A stretch of DNA of 64,000 bases from Hirschia litorea (GTDB taxonomy: Bacteria > Pseudomonadota > Alphaproteobacteria > Caulobacterales > Hyphomonadaceae): the NCBI RefSeq assembly GCF_042665075.1, contig NZ_JBHTBR010000002.1, positions 620,001 to 684,000 on the forward strand. The letters run 5' to 3'. Position numbers and translations under genes: made by a program. Positions 1-8,602 of this stretch are shown in pieces (position 1 is the stretch's first letter; each line of letters starts with the position of its first letter). The notes beneath the pieces are model-generated. The model ran no database searches, had not been told where the DNA came from, and saw only the letters and a list, made by a program, of their open reading frames with translations.

Positions 1-663
1 TTTATTGGCTTGACATTGGAGAAACCCTAAATTGGCAAACATTTGGTACCATTGATCTCCAATGGGTATAAATTTCATATCTCTCCCAACCAAAAGCACC
101 AATTGTTCTGTTGGTGAGCTCTTTAAAGCCTCTCCCAGTAAAGTCGCATGCGTTACTGCTGCAACAGACTGAGCATTATTTATATGTGGAAGGAGGCCTT
201 GCAACAAAGAAGAATTTTGTTGATTAAAAAACTCTGATTTTTTGTCCCTATGGATAGCGATACCAAATTGTCCGAAAATAGGGTTTTCGTCGAATACGCC
301 ATACATGCAGTCAGTAACGTCTGCTTTATGAACCATGTAATCATAATATTCTGTCGAAGAGAATCTTTCATTGGGCAAGATGTCCTGAGCTAACGAAACG
401 CTCCCATAACGCTGATGCTCAATATACGGAATACGAGGGTCCTGATGAAAATACCTATCGTTATATAAATCCAAAATTTGTTTGTCATGCCCATGAGAAA
501 ACAAGCACAATCCCTCATCTTTATTTTGAATTGTCACAAGAAAAGCTTTCTGCCCTCCTGTAAATTCAGCAATCCGATGCAACATCTGAGGCATAAATTC
601 TCGATGTAAAAAAGCTGAATAGATAGAAGCAATTGTATCTGCAATTGGACCGTATGACTGCAT
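1..663 (-). CDS. LuxR-type transcriptional regulator, N-terminal part (runs off the left edge)
   Basis: An uninterrupted minus-strand reading frame starts with ATG at 661-663 and stays open for 221 codons to base 1, so the 3' part lies outside the window. The visible part resembles the sensory N-terminal domain of alphaproteobacterial helix-turn-helix LuxR-type regulators. After an N-terminal helical stretch there is a FHQDPRIPY segment, then a PNERFSSTEYYDYMV segment and a block ending in LLPHINNAQSV, the usual order in that family (roughly residues 70-170). The DNA-binding LuxR domain expected at the C terminus is not in the window, so the call rests on the sensor half alone. It could instead be another PAS/GAF-type regulator. 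It is transcribed away from cobQ across a 454-base intergenic region. No close acyl-homoserine-lactone binding signature was recognised. Confidence 0.6.
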   Translation of the reverse strand, partial: MQSYGPIADTIASIYSAFLHREFMPQMLHRIAEFTGGQKAFLVTIQNKDEGLCLFSHGHDKQILDLYNDRYFHQDPRIPYIEHQRYGSVSLAQDILPNERFSSTEYYDYMVHKADVTDCMYGVFDENPIFGQFGIAIHRDKKSEFFNQQNSSLLQGLLPHINNAQSVAAVTHATLLGEALKSSPTEQLVLLVGRDMKFIPIGDQWYQMFANLGFLQCQANK

Positions 664-1117
664 TACTTCCTCAACTTACCACCATCAAATTTAAACTAAA
701 GATAACCAACCCTATCTACCCCTAGTGTTTATGCAAGACCTTTTGATCCGGTTTGACTGAACTAGCCATCATTTTACCATTTGAATTTTAGTAGGTTTTA
801 CCAATTAAATCGACGTCTGCGCAAAAAATATGTTACCATACCCCTCCAAATGGGTGGGGAGTATTGAACTAAACTATGTGAAAAACACACGTTACCTCTG
901 GGTTGGGGGGGACGTGGACGCCTATCTTGGTACCAATAAGTTCCGGAGCTGAAATTAAATTAGTTCCGGAACCTTACATTGACAACTCGCTCAAAGATTT
1001 ACAGATAATGGGTAACTTCTTCAAATATCTCTTTTCTCGAGATATTTGCATATTACGCCTGCAAAATAGTCTACAACTTAATTCCATGTGTTGGAGCGCT
1101 TTTGGAGGAATACCCCG
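664..1117. other. intergenic region between the LuxR-type gene and cobQ
   Basis: This divergent intergenic stretch must hold the promoters of both flanking genes. The only structure seen is an imperfect inverted repeat at about 837-864 (ATACCCCTCC facing GGTGGGGAGTAT). It has no T-run after it, so it is not a terminator. The conserved elements of a cobalamin riboswitch were looked for upstream of cobQ and not found. A low-complexity G-run sits at 905-910. An open frame at 903-1121 begins with TTG and shows no family features, so it is not called a gene. Confidence 0.5.
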
Positions 1118-2599
1118 ATGACCAAAGCCCTTATGTTTCAAGGTACTGGTTCGGATGTAGGAAAGTCCGTAATCGTGGCAGGCCTATGTAGGGTAGCGAA
1201 GCGCCGCGGAAAAATAGTAGCACCCTTCAAACCTCAAAACATGTCTAATAATGCTGCAGCCTGCCCCAATGGCGGTGAAATAGGCCGCGCACAAGCCTTG
1301 CAGGCTCTTGCTGCTGGATTGGAACCACACACAGATTTTAATCCGGTTCTATTAAAGCCACAATCAGATACACGCGCCCAAGTTATCGTTCACGGAAAGG
1401 CGGTTCAAACTTCTGAGGCTGCGGATTACATTAACACGCGTGATAATTTAATGGGCGCAGTCGTGGAGAGTTTTCAAAGATTGAAGTCAGTTTATGATCT
1501 CATTTTAGTTGAGGGCGCAGGAAGTCCAGCTGAAGTTAATTTGAGATCTCGGGATATCGCAAATATGGGGTTTGCGCGTAAGTGTGGAGTACCCGTTTGT
1601 CTTATTGGTGACATAGACAAGGGTGGCGTCATAGCAAGTTTGATTGGGACACAAAACGTAATTTCACCAGATGATTCTCAAATGATAACGAGTTTCATCA
1701 TTAATAAATTCCGGGGAGATCCGGCGCTTTTTAATGATGGTGTTGAATTCATTAAAGAAAAAACAAACTGGCCCTGTTTAGGTGTTATTCCATGGATTAA
1801 AGCTCTTTCCAAGCTTCCCGCTGAAGACTCTGTTTCTGAACACAAAGCGCTGCCAAAAGGTAATCAACGTATACGTATAGCGGCCCCCATACTTTCAAGG
1901 ATCGCTAACTTTGATGATGCGGACCCCCTTCGCTTAGATCCAAATGTCGATTTCCAATGGGTTCCACCAGGAAAAGCCATACCCAGAGACGTTGATGTAA
2001 TCATCTTATTTGGTACCAAATCAACAATCGCAGAAATAGATTTCATCCGCAATCAAGGCTGGGATAACGATATTCTCTCTCATGCTCGGCACAAGGGGCA
2101 TGTGATTGGCATATGCGGCGGATATCAGATGTTAGGACATTCAGTAGCTGATCTAAATGGTTCTGACGGTCCAACAGGTGAGCGAAGAGGTTTGGGACTG
2201 CTGGATATAGAAACTTCCATGGCTGAGTCTAAACGAGTTTGCCAAGTTGACGGTGTTTGTATTCAATCAAACGCCCACTTCCAAGGATACGAAATTCACG
2301 CTGGAAAAACTACTGGGAAGGATTGTGAACGTCCACTTTTCTCCATCAATGGCCGACTTGAAGGCGCTAAGAATATCACAGGAAATGTCCAAGGAAGTTA
2401 CATCCACGGCATATTTGCCTCTGACGACTACCGAATTGGCTGGATAAAAAACCACCTCTTACAAATTCAGACTGGGTTTAATTATAGAGAATCAGTCGAT
2501 GCGGCGTTGGAAGAACTTGCAGATGAGCTTGAGCGTTCCTTGGACATTGATACTTTGTTTGAATCAGCACAGCCTATTGGTTGGAATGCACAAGTGTAG
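1118..2599 (+). CDS. cobQ: cobyric acid synthase (adenosylcobyrinate a,c-diamide amidotransferase)
   Basis: CobQ performs four glutamine- and ATP-dependent amidations of the adenosylcobyrinic acid a,c-diamide side chains in cobalamin synthesis, in the cytoplasm. The 493-residue protein has the usual length. The N-terminal nucleotide-binding domain opens with FQGTGSDVGKS (residues 8-17), followed by KPQNMSNNA and the EGAGSPAE motif. The C-terminal class I glutamine-amidotransferase-like domain has the nucleophile Cys333 in GICGGYQMLG, and SYIHGIF supplies the catalytic His region. The ATG at 1118 is chosen because GGAGGA lies at 1104-1109 and the conserved N terminus starts there; an in-frame start 30 bases upstream would add ten unconserved residues. 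No other cobalamin gene is adjacent, although nasA-linked cobA (37750-38511) makes a precursor shared by siroheme and cobalamin. Confidence 0.95.
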   Translation: MTKALMFQGTGSDVGKSVIVAGLCRVAKRRGKIVAPFKPQNMSNNAAACPNGGEIGRAQALQALAAGLEPHTDFNPVLLKPQSDTRAQVIVHGKAVQTSEAADYINTRDNLMGAVVESFQRLKSVYDLILVEGAGSPAEVNLRSRDIANMGFARKCGVPVCLIGDIDKGGVIASLIGTQNVISPDDSQMITSFIINKFRGDPALFNDGVEFIKEKTNWPCLGVIPWIKALSKLPAEDSVSEHKALPKGNQRIRIAAPILSRIANFDDADPLRLDPNVDFQWVPPGKAIPRDVDVIILFGTKSTIAEIDFIRNQGWDNDILSHARHKGHVIGICGGYQMLGHSVADLNGSDGPTGERRGLGLLDIETSMAESKRVCQVDGVCIQSNAHFQGYEIHAGKTTGKDCERPLFSINGRLEGAKNITGNVQGSYIHGIFASDDYRIGWIKNHLLQIQTGFNYRESVDAALEELADELERSLDIDTLFESAQPIGWNAQV

Positions 2600-2613
2600 C
2601 AACTGACCTAGCT

Positions 2614-3417
2614 TTATAATGGGGCTGCCACCAACTCCTCAGACTTGACAGAACTCCGCATAAACTCCGGCTTGTGTTCGACCAATTCCCACTTACCGTC
2701 ATGGTGCTCTACTAGGGCTGAGCAGCTTTCTACCCAATCACCGTCATTCATATAAGTTATGCCATCAATTTCACGCATTTCAGCTACATGGATATGACCG
2801 CAAATGGCACCGTCAAAGCCTTTACGTTTACAATAATCAGCAACATGCCCCTCAAAGCTATGAATATAATTCAAAGCTTTTTTCGTTCTCTTTTTTAACT
2901 CGTTTGAAAGAGACCAATACGGTAAACCTAATCGCCTACGTACTTGATTTAGCTTAGTATTGACCATTAACATAAAGTTGTAAGCATTGTCGCCGAGAAA
3001 CATGATCCATTTTCGGTCTGAGCGCATCATTCCATCGAACATGTCTCCGTGAACGACCAAATACCGTTTACCATCAACACCTTGATGAGTTATTCTATTT
3101 TTTACATCAATATAACCGAAACTCATCCCAAAACCTAGAAAAGCTCGCAAGAACTCGTCGTGATTTCCAACGATATATACAACTTCGGTATCCCTTTTGG
3201 AAGCGGTCAATATTCGACGAATAACATTCGTATGCGCTTGAGGCCAGAACCATTTCTTCCGTAAACGCCACCCATCAATAATATCGCCAACTAAGTACAA
3301 TTTTTCACATGTGTTGGATTTCAAAAAATCGCACAATGCTTCAGCTTGGCACCCTTCAGATCCTAGATGTATATCAGATATGAAAATGCTTTTGTATTTA
3401 GGTTGTAAACTATCCAT
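2614..3417 (-). CDS. UDP-2,3-diacylglucosamine diphosphatase-like metallophosphoesterase (LpxH-type fold)
   Basis: This calcineurin-like phosphoesterase of about 267 residues belongs to the COG2908 group related to LpxH, which hydrolyses UDP-2,3-diacylglucosamine in lipid A synthesis. The dinuclear metal motifs appear in order: DIHLGS (Asp15, His17), GDIIDGW (Asp45), GNHDE (Asn85, His86), HGDMFD and GHIHVAE near the C terminus. Alphaproteobacteria often use LpxI for the lipid A step, so this COG2908 member may act on another phospho-substrate. The 3' end is convergent with cobQ, 14 bases apart. The start is uncertain: ATG at 3417 gives MDSLQ, while a GTG at 3426 adds three residues, and neither has a strong ribosome-binding site. 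It lies 53 bases downstream of the transketolase-like gene on the same strand and might be read from that transcript. Confidence 0.8.
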   Translation of the reverse strand: MDSLQPKYKSIFISDIHLGSEGCQAEALCDFLKSNTCEKLYLVGDIIDGWRLRKKWFWPQAHTNVIRRILTASKRDTEVVYIVGNHDEFLRAFLGFGMSFGYIDVKNRITHQGVDGKRYLVVHGDMFDGMMRSDRKWIMFLGDNAYNFMLMVNTKLNQVRRRLGLPYWSLSNELKKRTKKALNYIHSFEGHVADYCKRKGFDGAICGHIHVAEMREIDGITYMNDGDWVESCSALVEHHDGKWELVEHKPEFMRSSVKSEELVAAPL

Positions 3418-3470
3418 GAAACGCACCCATAATGTGCTTCTGTATAATTTTTATGACGTTAAGCAAACAA

Positions 3471-5837
3471 TCAAACTGGCTTCCCAGCTGTTAAGCCATT
3501 CACCCTATTCACAATAGCCTCAGTATCAATTCCATAGTGTCGATATAAATCTGCAATTGTACCGGTTTGTCCAAAGTGCTCCACGCCCAGTGATATGCAC
3601 TGATGGCCTTTAACAGAGCCTAACCATGAAAGTGTTGCTGGATGCCCATCCATAACTGTGATTATTTTGCAATAAGATGGCAAACCTTCCAATAAGGATT
3701 CAATATGACTTCTAGCTTTCTTGTTTCCTCGTGATCTAACGCGCTGTGCTGCGGTCCATCCTGCTAGCAGGCGGTCTGCAGAAGTTATTGCTAGGACACC
3801 AACGTCCCTTCTTCCTTCACCTACAATGGCTGCAGCGTAGATTGCTTCCTGCGCGACAGCCCCTTGATAAGCGATCACTATTTCGCAATTGCTACCGGGC
3901 TTTCGCATCCAATACCCACCATCAATAGTACCCTGACGAAACTCATCATCAACTCTCTTTGTTGGTTGTTCTAAAGGATTAGTAGTAAGTCGGAGGTAAA
4001 CAGATCCACCGGTCTCATCTCTAAGCCAAGTTCGTTCATCGGGATCATGATTTCCGCCTCGCTGCATATAGTCAAAAGCCCATTTCATAATGACAATGAG
4101 TTCATCAACAAATGCAGGCTCAAAGGCAGCTAAACCATCTTGACTGATCCCTATAAGTGGAGACCCGATTGATTGATGTGCCCCCCCCTCTGGTGCGAGC
4201 GTTACGCCTGATGGTGTTCCTACAATCATAAACCGCGCATCTTGGTAACATGCGTAGTTTAATGCATCCAAACCACGTGCGACGAAGGGATCGTAAACAG
4301 TACCGATCGGAATCAAACGTTTGCCAAAAAGAGAATGTGATAAGCCAGCAGCACCTAAGAGCAAAAATAGGTTCATTTCAGCTATACCTAGTTCTATATG
4401 CTGACCTTCTGGTAGAAATTCCCACTTGGCAGTTGATGGAATTTTTTCATTTTTAAAAGTGTCTTCTTGGTGCTCTCTTGCGAATAGTTTGCGTCTATTT
4501 ACCCATGGTCCAAGATTGGTCGTACCCGTAACATCTGGTGATGTTGTAACTATGCGCTCTGCTAGTAGGCTATCACCTTTTGAAAGTTCATCCAAAATTT
4601 TCCCAAAACCCATTTGAGTAGATATATAAGATTCTGATTTTATATCTATATCTGGTATCTCAACGAGACCATCGTTGTAGCGCCTCGGTCCAGTAGAAAA
4701 AAACGATACGTTTGCTAGAAATCTTTTAAGTCCATCGACGTCTGTTACATTTGCGAACCTATCCCACTCCTGTCCTTCAGATACCCCCATATGCTTTTGC
4801 CAGCTTCGCATTTGAGTAGGGTTCATTAGCCCGCCATGATTGTCCTTATGTCCTGCGATAGGGGTACCCCACCCTTTGATTGTGTAAGCTAAAAAACAAA
4901 CAGGCCTATCGTGATCGATCTGGTCAAATGCATTGGCCATTGTTTCAACGCAATTACCACCAAGGTTTTCCATTAATTCAGCTAACTGCTCATCAGAACG
5001 CGCTTCAATTAGGGCCGTGACGTCACCCTGATCTCCTAGCTCATCCAACAGTCTCCTACGCCATACCGCGCCGCCCATAAAAGTCAGAGCTGAATAAAGT
5101 TGGTTGGGGCAATTATCTATCCAAGCCTTAAGCTTGTCTCCGCCACTTTCTTTGAAAGCTGCCTCTTGTAAAACGCCATACTTTATACGAACAACATCCC
5201 AGCCGAATGCGCTAAAAATCTGTTCTACACGTTTCCATAGCCCTTCACGAACTACGCCATCTAATGACTGACGATTGTAGTCAATTATCCACCAACAGTT
5301 TCGTAACCCATTTTTCCACCCCTCCTGCAATGTCTCATAAATGTTGCCCTCATCTAATTCAGCATCTCCGACGAGAGCGACCATGCGGCCCAATTCTAAG
5401 TGATTGCCCCAAGATTTTGCTTGAATATAGTCTTGAATAAGTGATGCGAAAGATGTGATTGCAACACCGAGTCCAACAGAACCAGTTGAGAAATCTACGT
5501 CATCAATGTCCTTAGTACGGCTTGGATAGGATTGCACACCGCCAAAGCCTCTAAAATTTTCCATTTTTTCTAGAGTTTGGTTTCCCATTAAATATTGAAT
5601 TGCATGGAATACAGGTGATGCGTGGGGTTTAACTGCTACACGATCTTCAGGTCTTAAGACAGAAAAATATAGGGCTGTCATGATAGACACTATGGAAGCA
5701 GAAGATGCTTGGTGTCCGCCAACCTTTATACCATCAGTTTTTTCTCGTAGATGATTTGCGTTATGTATCATCCAGTGGGAAAGCCATAAAAGGCGTTGCT
5801 CAATGGTTTTTAAGTGCTTTGAACGATCAACCTTCAT
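3471..5837 (-). CDS. mdeB: MdeB-like homodimeric 2-oxoacid (2-ketobutyrate) dehydrogenase E1
   Basis: A 788-residue thiamine-diphosphate enzyme of the AceE/transketolase superfamily. It has an N-terminal TPP domain with GDAELDEGN (from residue 157) and NRQSLDG (188-194), a middle pyrimidine-binding domain with the GIAEMN segment, and a C-terminal transketolase-like domain. Known in the family: in Pseudomonas putida the gene next to methionine gamma-lyase, mdeB, encodes an AceE-like E1 thought to oxidise 2-ketobutyrate released from methionine. The same arrangement here (the gamma-lyase gene just upstream, 38 bases away, and a divergent Lrp regulator) supports that role, giving propionyl-CoA with an E2 and an E3. 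No AceF-type E2 is adjacent; the nearest E2/E3 genes are the branched-chain set at 12500-15178. Pyruvate dehydrogenase E1 is the main alternative, but context argues against it. Confidence 0.75.
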   Translation of the reverse strand: MKVDRSKHLKTIEQRLLWLSHWMIHNANHLREKTDGIKVGGHQASSASIVSIMTALYFSVLRPEDRVAVKPHASPVFHAIQYLMGNQTLEKMENFRGFGGVQSYPSRTKDIDDVDFSTGSVGLGVAITSFASLIQDYIQAKSWGNHLELGRMVALVGDAELDEGNIYETLQEGWKNGLRNCWWIIDYNRQSLDGVVREGLWKRVEQIFSAFGWDVVRIKYGVLQEAAFKESGGDKLKAWIDNCPNQLYSALTFMGGAVWRRRLLDELGDQGDVTALIEARSDEQLAELMENLGGNCVETMANAFDQIDHDRPVCFLAYTIKGWGTPIAGHKDNHGGLMNPTQMRSWQKHMGVSEGQEWDRFANVTDVDGLKRFLANVSFFSTGPRRYNDGLVEIPDIDIKSESYISTQMGFGKILDELSKGDSLLAERIVTTSPDVTGTTNLGPWVNRRKLFAREHQEDTFKNEKIPSTAKWEFLPEGQHIELGIAEMNLFLLLGAAGLSHSLFGKRLIPIGTVYDPFVARGLDALNYACYQDARFMIVGTPSGVTLAPEGGAHQSIGSPLIGISQDGLAAFEPAFVDELIVIMKWAFDYMQRGGNHDPDERTWLRDETGGSVYLRLTTNPLEQPTKRVDDEFRQGTIDGGYWMRKPGSNCEIVIAYQGAVAQEAIYAAAIVGEGRRDVGVLAITSADRLLAGWTAAQRVRSRGNKKARSHIESLLEGLPSYCKIITVMDGHPATLSWLGSVKGHQCISLGVEHFGQTGTIADLYRHYGIDTEAIVNRVNGLTAGKPV

Positions 5838-5875
5838 AATAAGTCTAACCTATCTAAAATGAGGACATTGGGTGT

Positions 5876-7057
5876 TTAATCATTGATCGCTTGATTGAGA
5901 TCGGACCAAATATCATCTTGGTCTTCCAATCCCACTGAAATTCTTATCAAGCCATCACTAATACCATGCGATAGTCGTTCTTCCGGCGAATAAGTGCAGT
6001 GTGTCATGCTCGCTGGATGCTGAATAAGGGTTTCAGTGTCGCCGAGCGAAACGGCACGGCGGATCATTTTAAGCTTATTCATAATGCGCCGGCCAGACTC
6101 TAAACCACCTTCCAATTCAAAAGCAATCATACCTCCAAAGCCGGACATTTGTTTTTCGGCCAGTGGTCGTTGTTCGAAACTCTCTAAACCTGGATACCAA
6201 ACTTTAGAAACCCCTCCACAAGCCTCTAGCTTACGAGCTATTGAGGCTGCATTCAAACAATGGCGGTCCATTCTAAGAGTGAGTGTTTTAAGGCCACGCA
6301 ACACAAGCATGGCATTAAAGGGAGACATTACACCACCCGTCATGTCTTTCATTCCGTACAGCCGAATCTGCTGCATTGTTTCAGCTTCACCAACGGCAAG
6401 CCCGGCGACAACATCACCATGCCCACCTAGATATTTCGTTGCTGAATGAACGACAATATCAGCGCCTAATTCTATTGGACGGGTTAAATATGGAGTCGAA
6501 TACGTATTATCGACGACAACTTTAGCACCATATTTTTTTGCTAACTTGGCACATTTTTCAATGTCTACAATGCGCATATTTGGGTTGGCGGGAGTTTCAA
6601 AATAAACGACCCGTGTTTGTGGCCCAATCGACTCCTCTAAATTGCTGGGATTGGTTAAATCTAAATAGGTGACTTTAACTCCAAACTTAGCAAGGCCATG
6701 TTGTAGAAATGAAAAGGTACACCCATATAACGTCTTATCGACAATGATCTCATCGTTGGGGGCCAACAATGTCCAAAGAACCGACGTGATAGCACTCATA
6801 CCAGAGGCTAGAGCCAGGCCGGCTTCTGCACCTTCCAGGCTAGCAATTCGTTTCTCTAAAAGATCTAAAGTTGGATTTGATATTCTAGAGTAGAAATGAC
6901 CCTTGCGGTCGCCAGCAAAAATTTCAGAACCAGCCTCAGCTGTTTCAAATGAAAAAGTCGATGTAAGGTGCAGCGGAGGGGTTAAAGCCCCTTCATTATC
7001 CATCGGTTCGTAAGCATAATGGATAGCTCGAGTAGAAAAACCTTTTACATCCGTCAT
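5876..7057 (-). CDS. mdeA: methionine gamma-lyase
   Basis: A PLP-dependent enzyme of the Cys/Met metabolism family, 393 residues. It is predicted to split L-methionine into methanethiol, ammonia and 2-ketobutyrate in the cytoplasm. The pyridoxal lysine is Lys208 in SATKYLGGHGD. The segment TLYGCTFSFLQHG carries Tyr111 and Cys113; a cysteine at this place is characteristic of methionine gamma-lyases (Cys116 in the P. putida enzyme), whereas cystathionine lyases and synthases usually differ here. HFYSRISNPT and ALASGMSAI also match closely. The start is supported by GAAGG about eight bases upstream. It is divergent from an Lrp/AsnC regulator gene and is followed by an mdeB-like E1, which together reproduce the P. 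putida mdeRAB order. Cystathionine gamma-lyase or O-acetylhomoserine sulfhydrylase remain less likely alternatives. Confidence 0.88.
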   Translation of the reverse strand: MTDVKGFSTRAIHYAYEPMDNEGALTPPLHLTSTFSFETAEAGSEIFAGDRKGHFYSRISNPTLDLLEKRIASLEGAEAGLALASGMSAITSVLWTLLAPNDEIIVDKTLYGCTFSFLQHGLAKFGVKVTYLDLTNPSNLEESIGPQTRVVYFETPANPNMRIVDIEKCAKLAKKYGAKVVVDNTYSTPYLTRPIELGADIVVHSATKYLGGHGDVVAGLAVGEAETMQQIRLYGMKDMTGGVMSPFNAMLVLRGLKTLTLRMDRHCLNAASIARKLEACGGVSKVWYPGLESFEQRPLAEKQMSGFGGMIAFELEGGLESGRRIMNKLKMIRRAVSLGDTETLIQHPASMTHCTYSPEERLSHGISDGLIRISVGLEDQDDIWSDLNQAIND

Positions 7058-7132
7058 TATATTACCTTCAGCAATTGGATGAAGGCATAATACAACACAT
7101 ATAAGAGCATTAAGTTGCTATTTATTCCAACT

Positions 7133-7160
7133 AGCTACACTATATTGGCATTATATAGCT
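7133..7160. promoter_or_regulatory. inverted repeat in the mdeR-mdeA divergent promoter region, candidate Lrp-type operator
   Basis: Between the divergent mdeA and mdeR starts lies a nested inverted repeat: AGCTA at 7133-7137 faces TAGCT at 7156-7160, and CTATAT at 7140-7145 faces ATATAG at 7153-7158. It ends five bases before the first mdeR start codon. Lrp/AsnC regulators bind AT-rich imperfect palindromes of about this size, so it is a plausible MdeR site that could serve autoregulation and mdeAB control. This is inference from position and symmetry only. Confidence 0.4.
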
Positions 7161-7165
7161 GACTG

Positions 7166-7630
7166 ATGGCGATTATGGACAATATTGACAGACAGATAAT
7201 ACGTGCACTCCAAAAGGACGGTCGAATGACCAATTTGGAATTAGCAGCATCAGTCAATCTATCACCGTCACCTTGCTTAAGGCGTTTGAGGGCATTGGAA
7301 GAAAACGGTATTATCAAAGGCTACAGTGCAGATATAGATTCAAAAGCTTACGGACTGCCGGTGACTGCATTTATAGGTATCAAGCTGGGCAAGCACACTG
7401 AGACCGCCGTTAAGCAATTTGAAGAACGCGTAAAACGTATGGATGAAGTATTAGAGTGCCACGTTCTTACCGGAGCGACAGACTATTTTCTCAAAGTTAT
7501 GGTTTCTGGACTAGAAGAGTATGAATCCTTCATCCGAAAACAAATTCATCCCATAGGTGATATAGCATCTATAGATTCTAGCTTTGTCTACGGAACCGTA
7601 AAGAATACGCACGTGTATCCCTTACTATAA
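7166..7630 (+). CDS. mdeR: Lrp/AsnC-family transcriptional regulator, MdeR-like
   Basis: A 154-residue protein with the standard Lrp layout: an N-terminal winged helix-turn-helix (about residues 4-60, with DRQIIRALQKDGR and the LSPSPCLRRLRALEENGII recognition region) and a C-terminal RAM/AsnC ligand-binding domain containing HVLTGATDYFLKV. It is divergent from the methionine gamma-lyase gene by 108 bases, as mdeR is in P. putida, and probably responds to methionine or a related amino acid. Two start codons are in frame, ATG at 7166 and at 7175; the second (MDNIDRQI) matches the usual start of the family equally well, and no clear ribosome-binding site decides between them. It could alternatively be a general Lrp paralogue. 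Confidence 0.82.
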   Translation: MAIMDNIDRQIIRALQKDGRMTNLELAASVNLSPSPCLRRLRALEENGIIKGYSADIDSKAYGLPVTAFIGIKLGKHTETAVKQFEERVKRMDEVLECHVLTGATDYFLKVMVSGLEEYESFIRKQIHPIGDIASIDSSFVYGTVKNTHVYPLL

Positions 7631-7708
7631 AAACGTTCATTACCTTGCTTACGAATCCTAGTAGCCTAGCTTTTGATCCAGAAGGATTAAGTAAAAAGGA
7701 TTAAGGAG

Positions 7709-8602
7709 ATGGCAGGGAATAATAGTTTGCGGCAATGGGCGCACGAGCTTGAGCAATCTGGTGACTATCGAGTACTAAAGCGTCTAGTCCCTCCACTGCC
7801 TATGAATTTTATAGGCCCCCCCTTCAAAAGAGGCCTAATGATTGACACTGAAACAACTGGATTAGATTTCCAGGAATCAGAATTGATAGAAATTGCGCTA
7901 GTTCCATTTGAATATTCAGTAGATGGTAAACTCGTTACTTTTGGCAAAGCACTTGATCAATTCCAACAACCTCAAACTCCGATCTCCGCAGAAATCACAA
8001 AGCTCACTGGTATTACCAATGAGATGGTCGCTGGGCAGTCAATTAACGTCGAAGAAGTGGAAAAGCTGATTGAAGAGTCAGATCTTATTATTGCCCACAA
8101 CGCAAACTTTGACCGCCCGTTTGCAGAACGATTGACACCTGCTTTCAAATCCAAACCATGGGCGTGTAGCCTCACAGATATTGACTGGAAAAATGAAGGT
8201 TATGAATCCCCTAAACTTTCATTTTTAGCTATGGAACATGGTTTTTATTATAAAGCTCACCGCGCCGATATAGACTGTTGGGCAACTATAAAATTACTAG
8301 CGGGACGACTAAAAAGCTCAGGTGATAGGGCGATGGCACATTTATTAGAAAGCGCTCGTGAGCAACACTGGCGTATATGGGCTGTTAATACCAATTTCTC
8401 TAAGAAAGATCTCCTTAAAGATAGAGGCTACAGATGGGAAAGCGGTGAAACTGGTAAACCTAAATCTTGGTATATAGACGTAGTTGAAACAGATAAAGAA
8501 GCTGAACTTGAATATCTAAAGTCAGAAATATATGATGGTAGATTACCCGATTTACCAACAGTTTTAATTAATGCTTATAATCGTTTTTCTGCAGATCTGT
8601 AA
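7709..8602 (+). CDS. DEDDh-type 3'-5' exonuclease (DnaQ-like)
   Basis: The 297-residue protein has an exonuclease fold of the DnaQ/epsilon superfamily. Exo I is MIDTETTGLDF (Asp46, Glu48), Exo II is IIAHNANFDRPFAERL, and Exo III is HRADIDCWAT with the His and Asp of the DEDDh type. An extra C-terminal region of about 100 residues, with a KDRGYRWESGE segment, is not part of the catalytic core. This architecture is seen in stand-alone alphaproteobacterial exonucleases rather than the polymerase III epsilon subunit. A ribosome-binding AAGGA sits at 7696-7700, eight bases before the ATG; the nearer AAGGAG abuts the start codon and is too close to act. Its stop codon directly abuts the stop codon of the convergent amidohydrolase gene. 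The substrate is unknown; repair or oligonucleotide turnover is likely. Confidence 0.85.
   Translation: MAGNNSLRQWAHELEQSGDYRVLKRLVPPLPMNFIGPPFKRGLMIDTETTGLDFQESELIEIALVPFEYSVDGKLVTFGKALDQFQQPQTPISAEITKLTGITNEMVAGQSINVEEVEKLIEESDLIIAHNANFDRPFAERLTPAFKSKPWACSLTDIDWKNEGYESPKLSFLAMEHGFYYKAHRADIDCWATIKLLAGRLKSSGDRAMAHLLESAREQHWRIWAVNTNFSKKDLLKDRGYRWESGETGKPKSWYIDVVETDKEAELEYLKSEIYDGRLPDLPTVLINAYNRFSADL

Noticed and set aside
664..1117. Cobalamin riboswitch upstream of cobQ
   Set aside because: The conserved B12-box and flanking elements were not found on either strand; only a simple imperfect hairpin is present.
903..1121. Small open frame overlapping the cobQ start
   Set aside because: It begins with TTG in a G-run, has no family features, and its end overlaps the true cobQ start by chance.
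6036..6449. 137-codon antisense open frame inside the methionine gamma-lyase gene
   Set aside because: Opposite a conserved gene with complete motifs; composition is Ser/Pro/Arg-rich as in antisense shadows.
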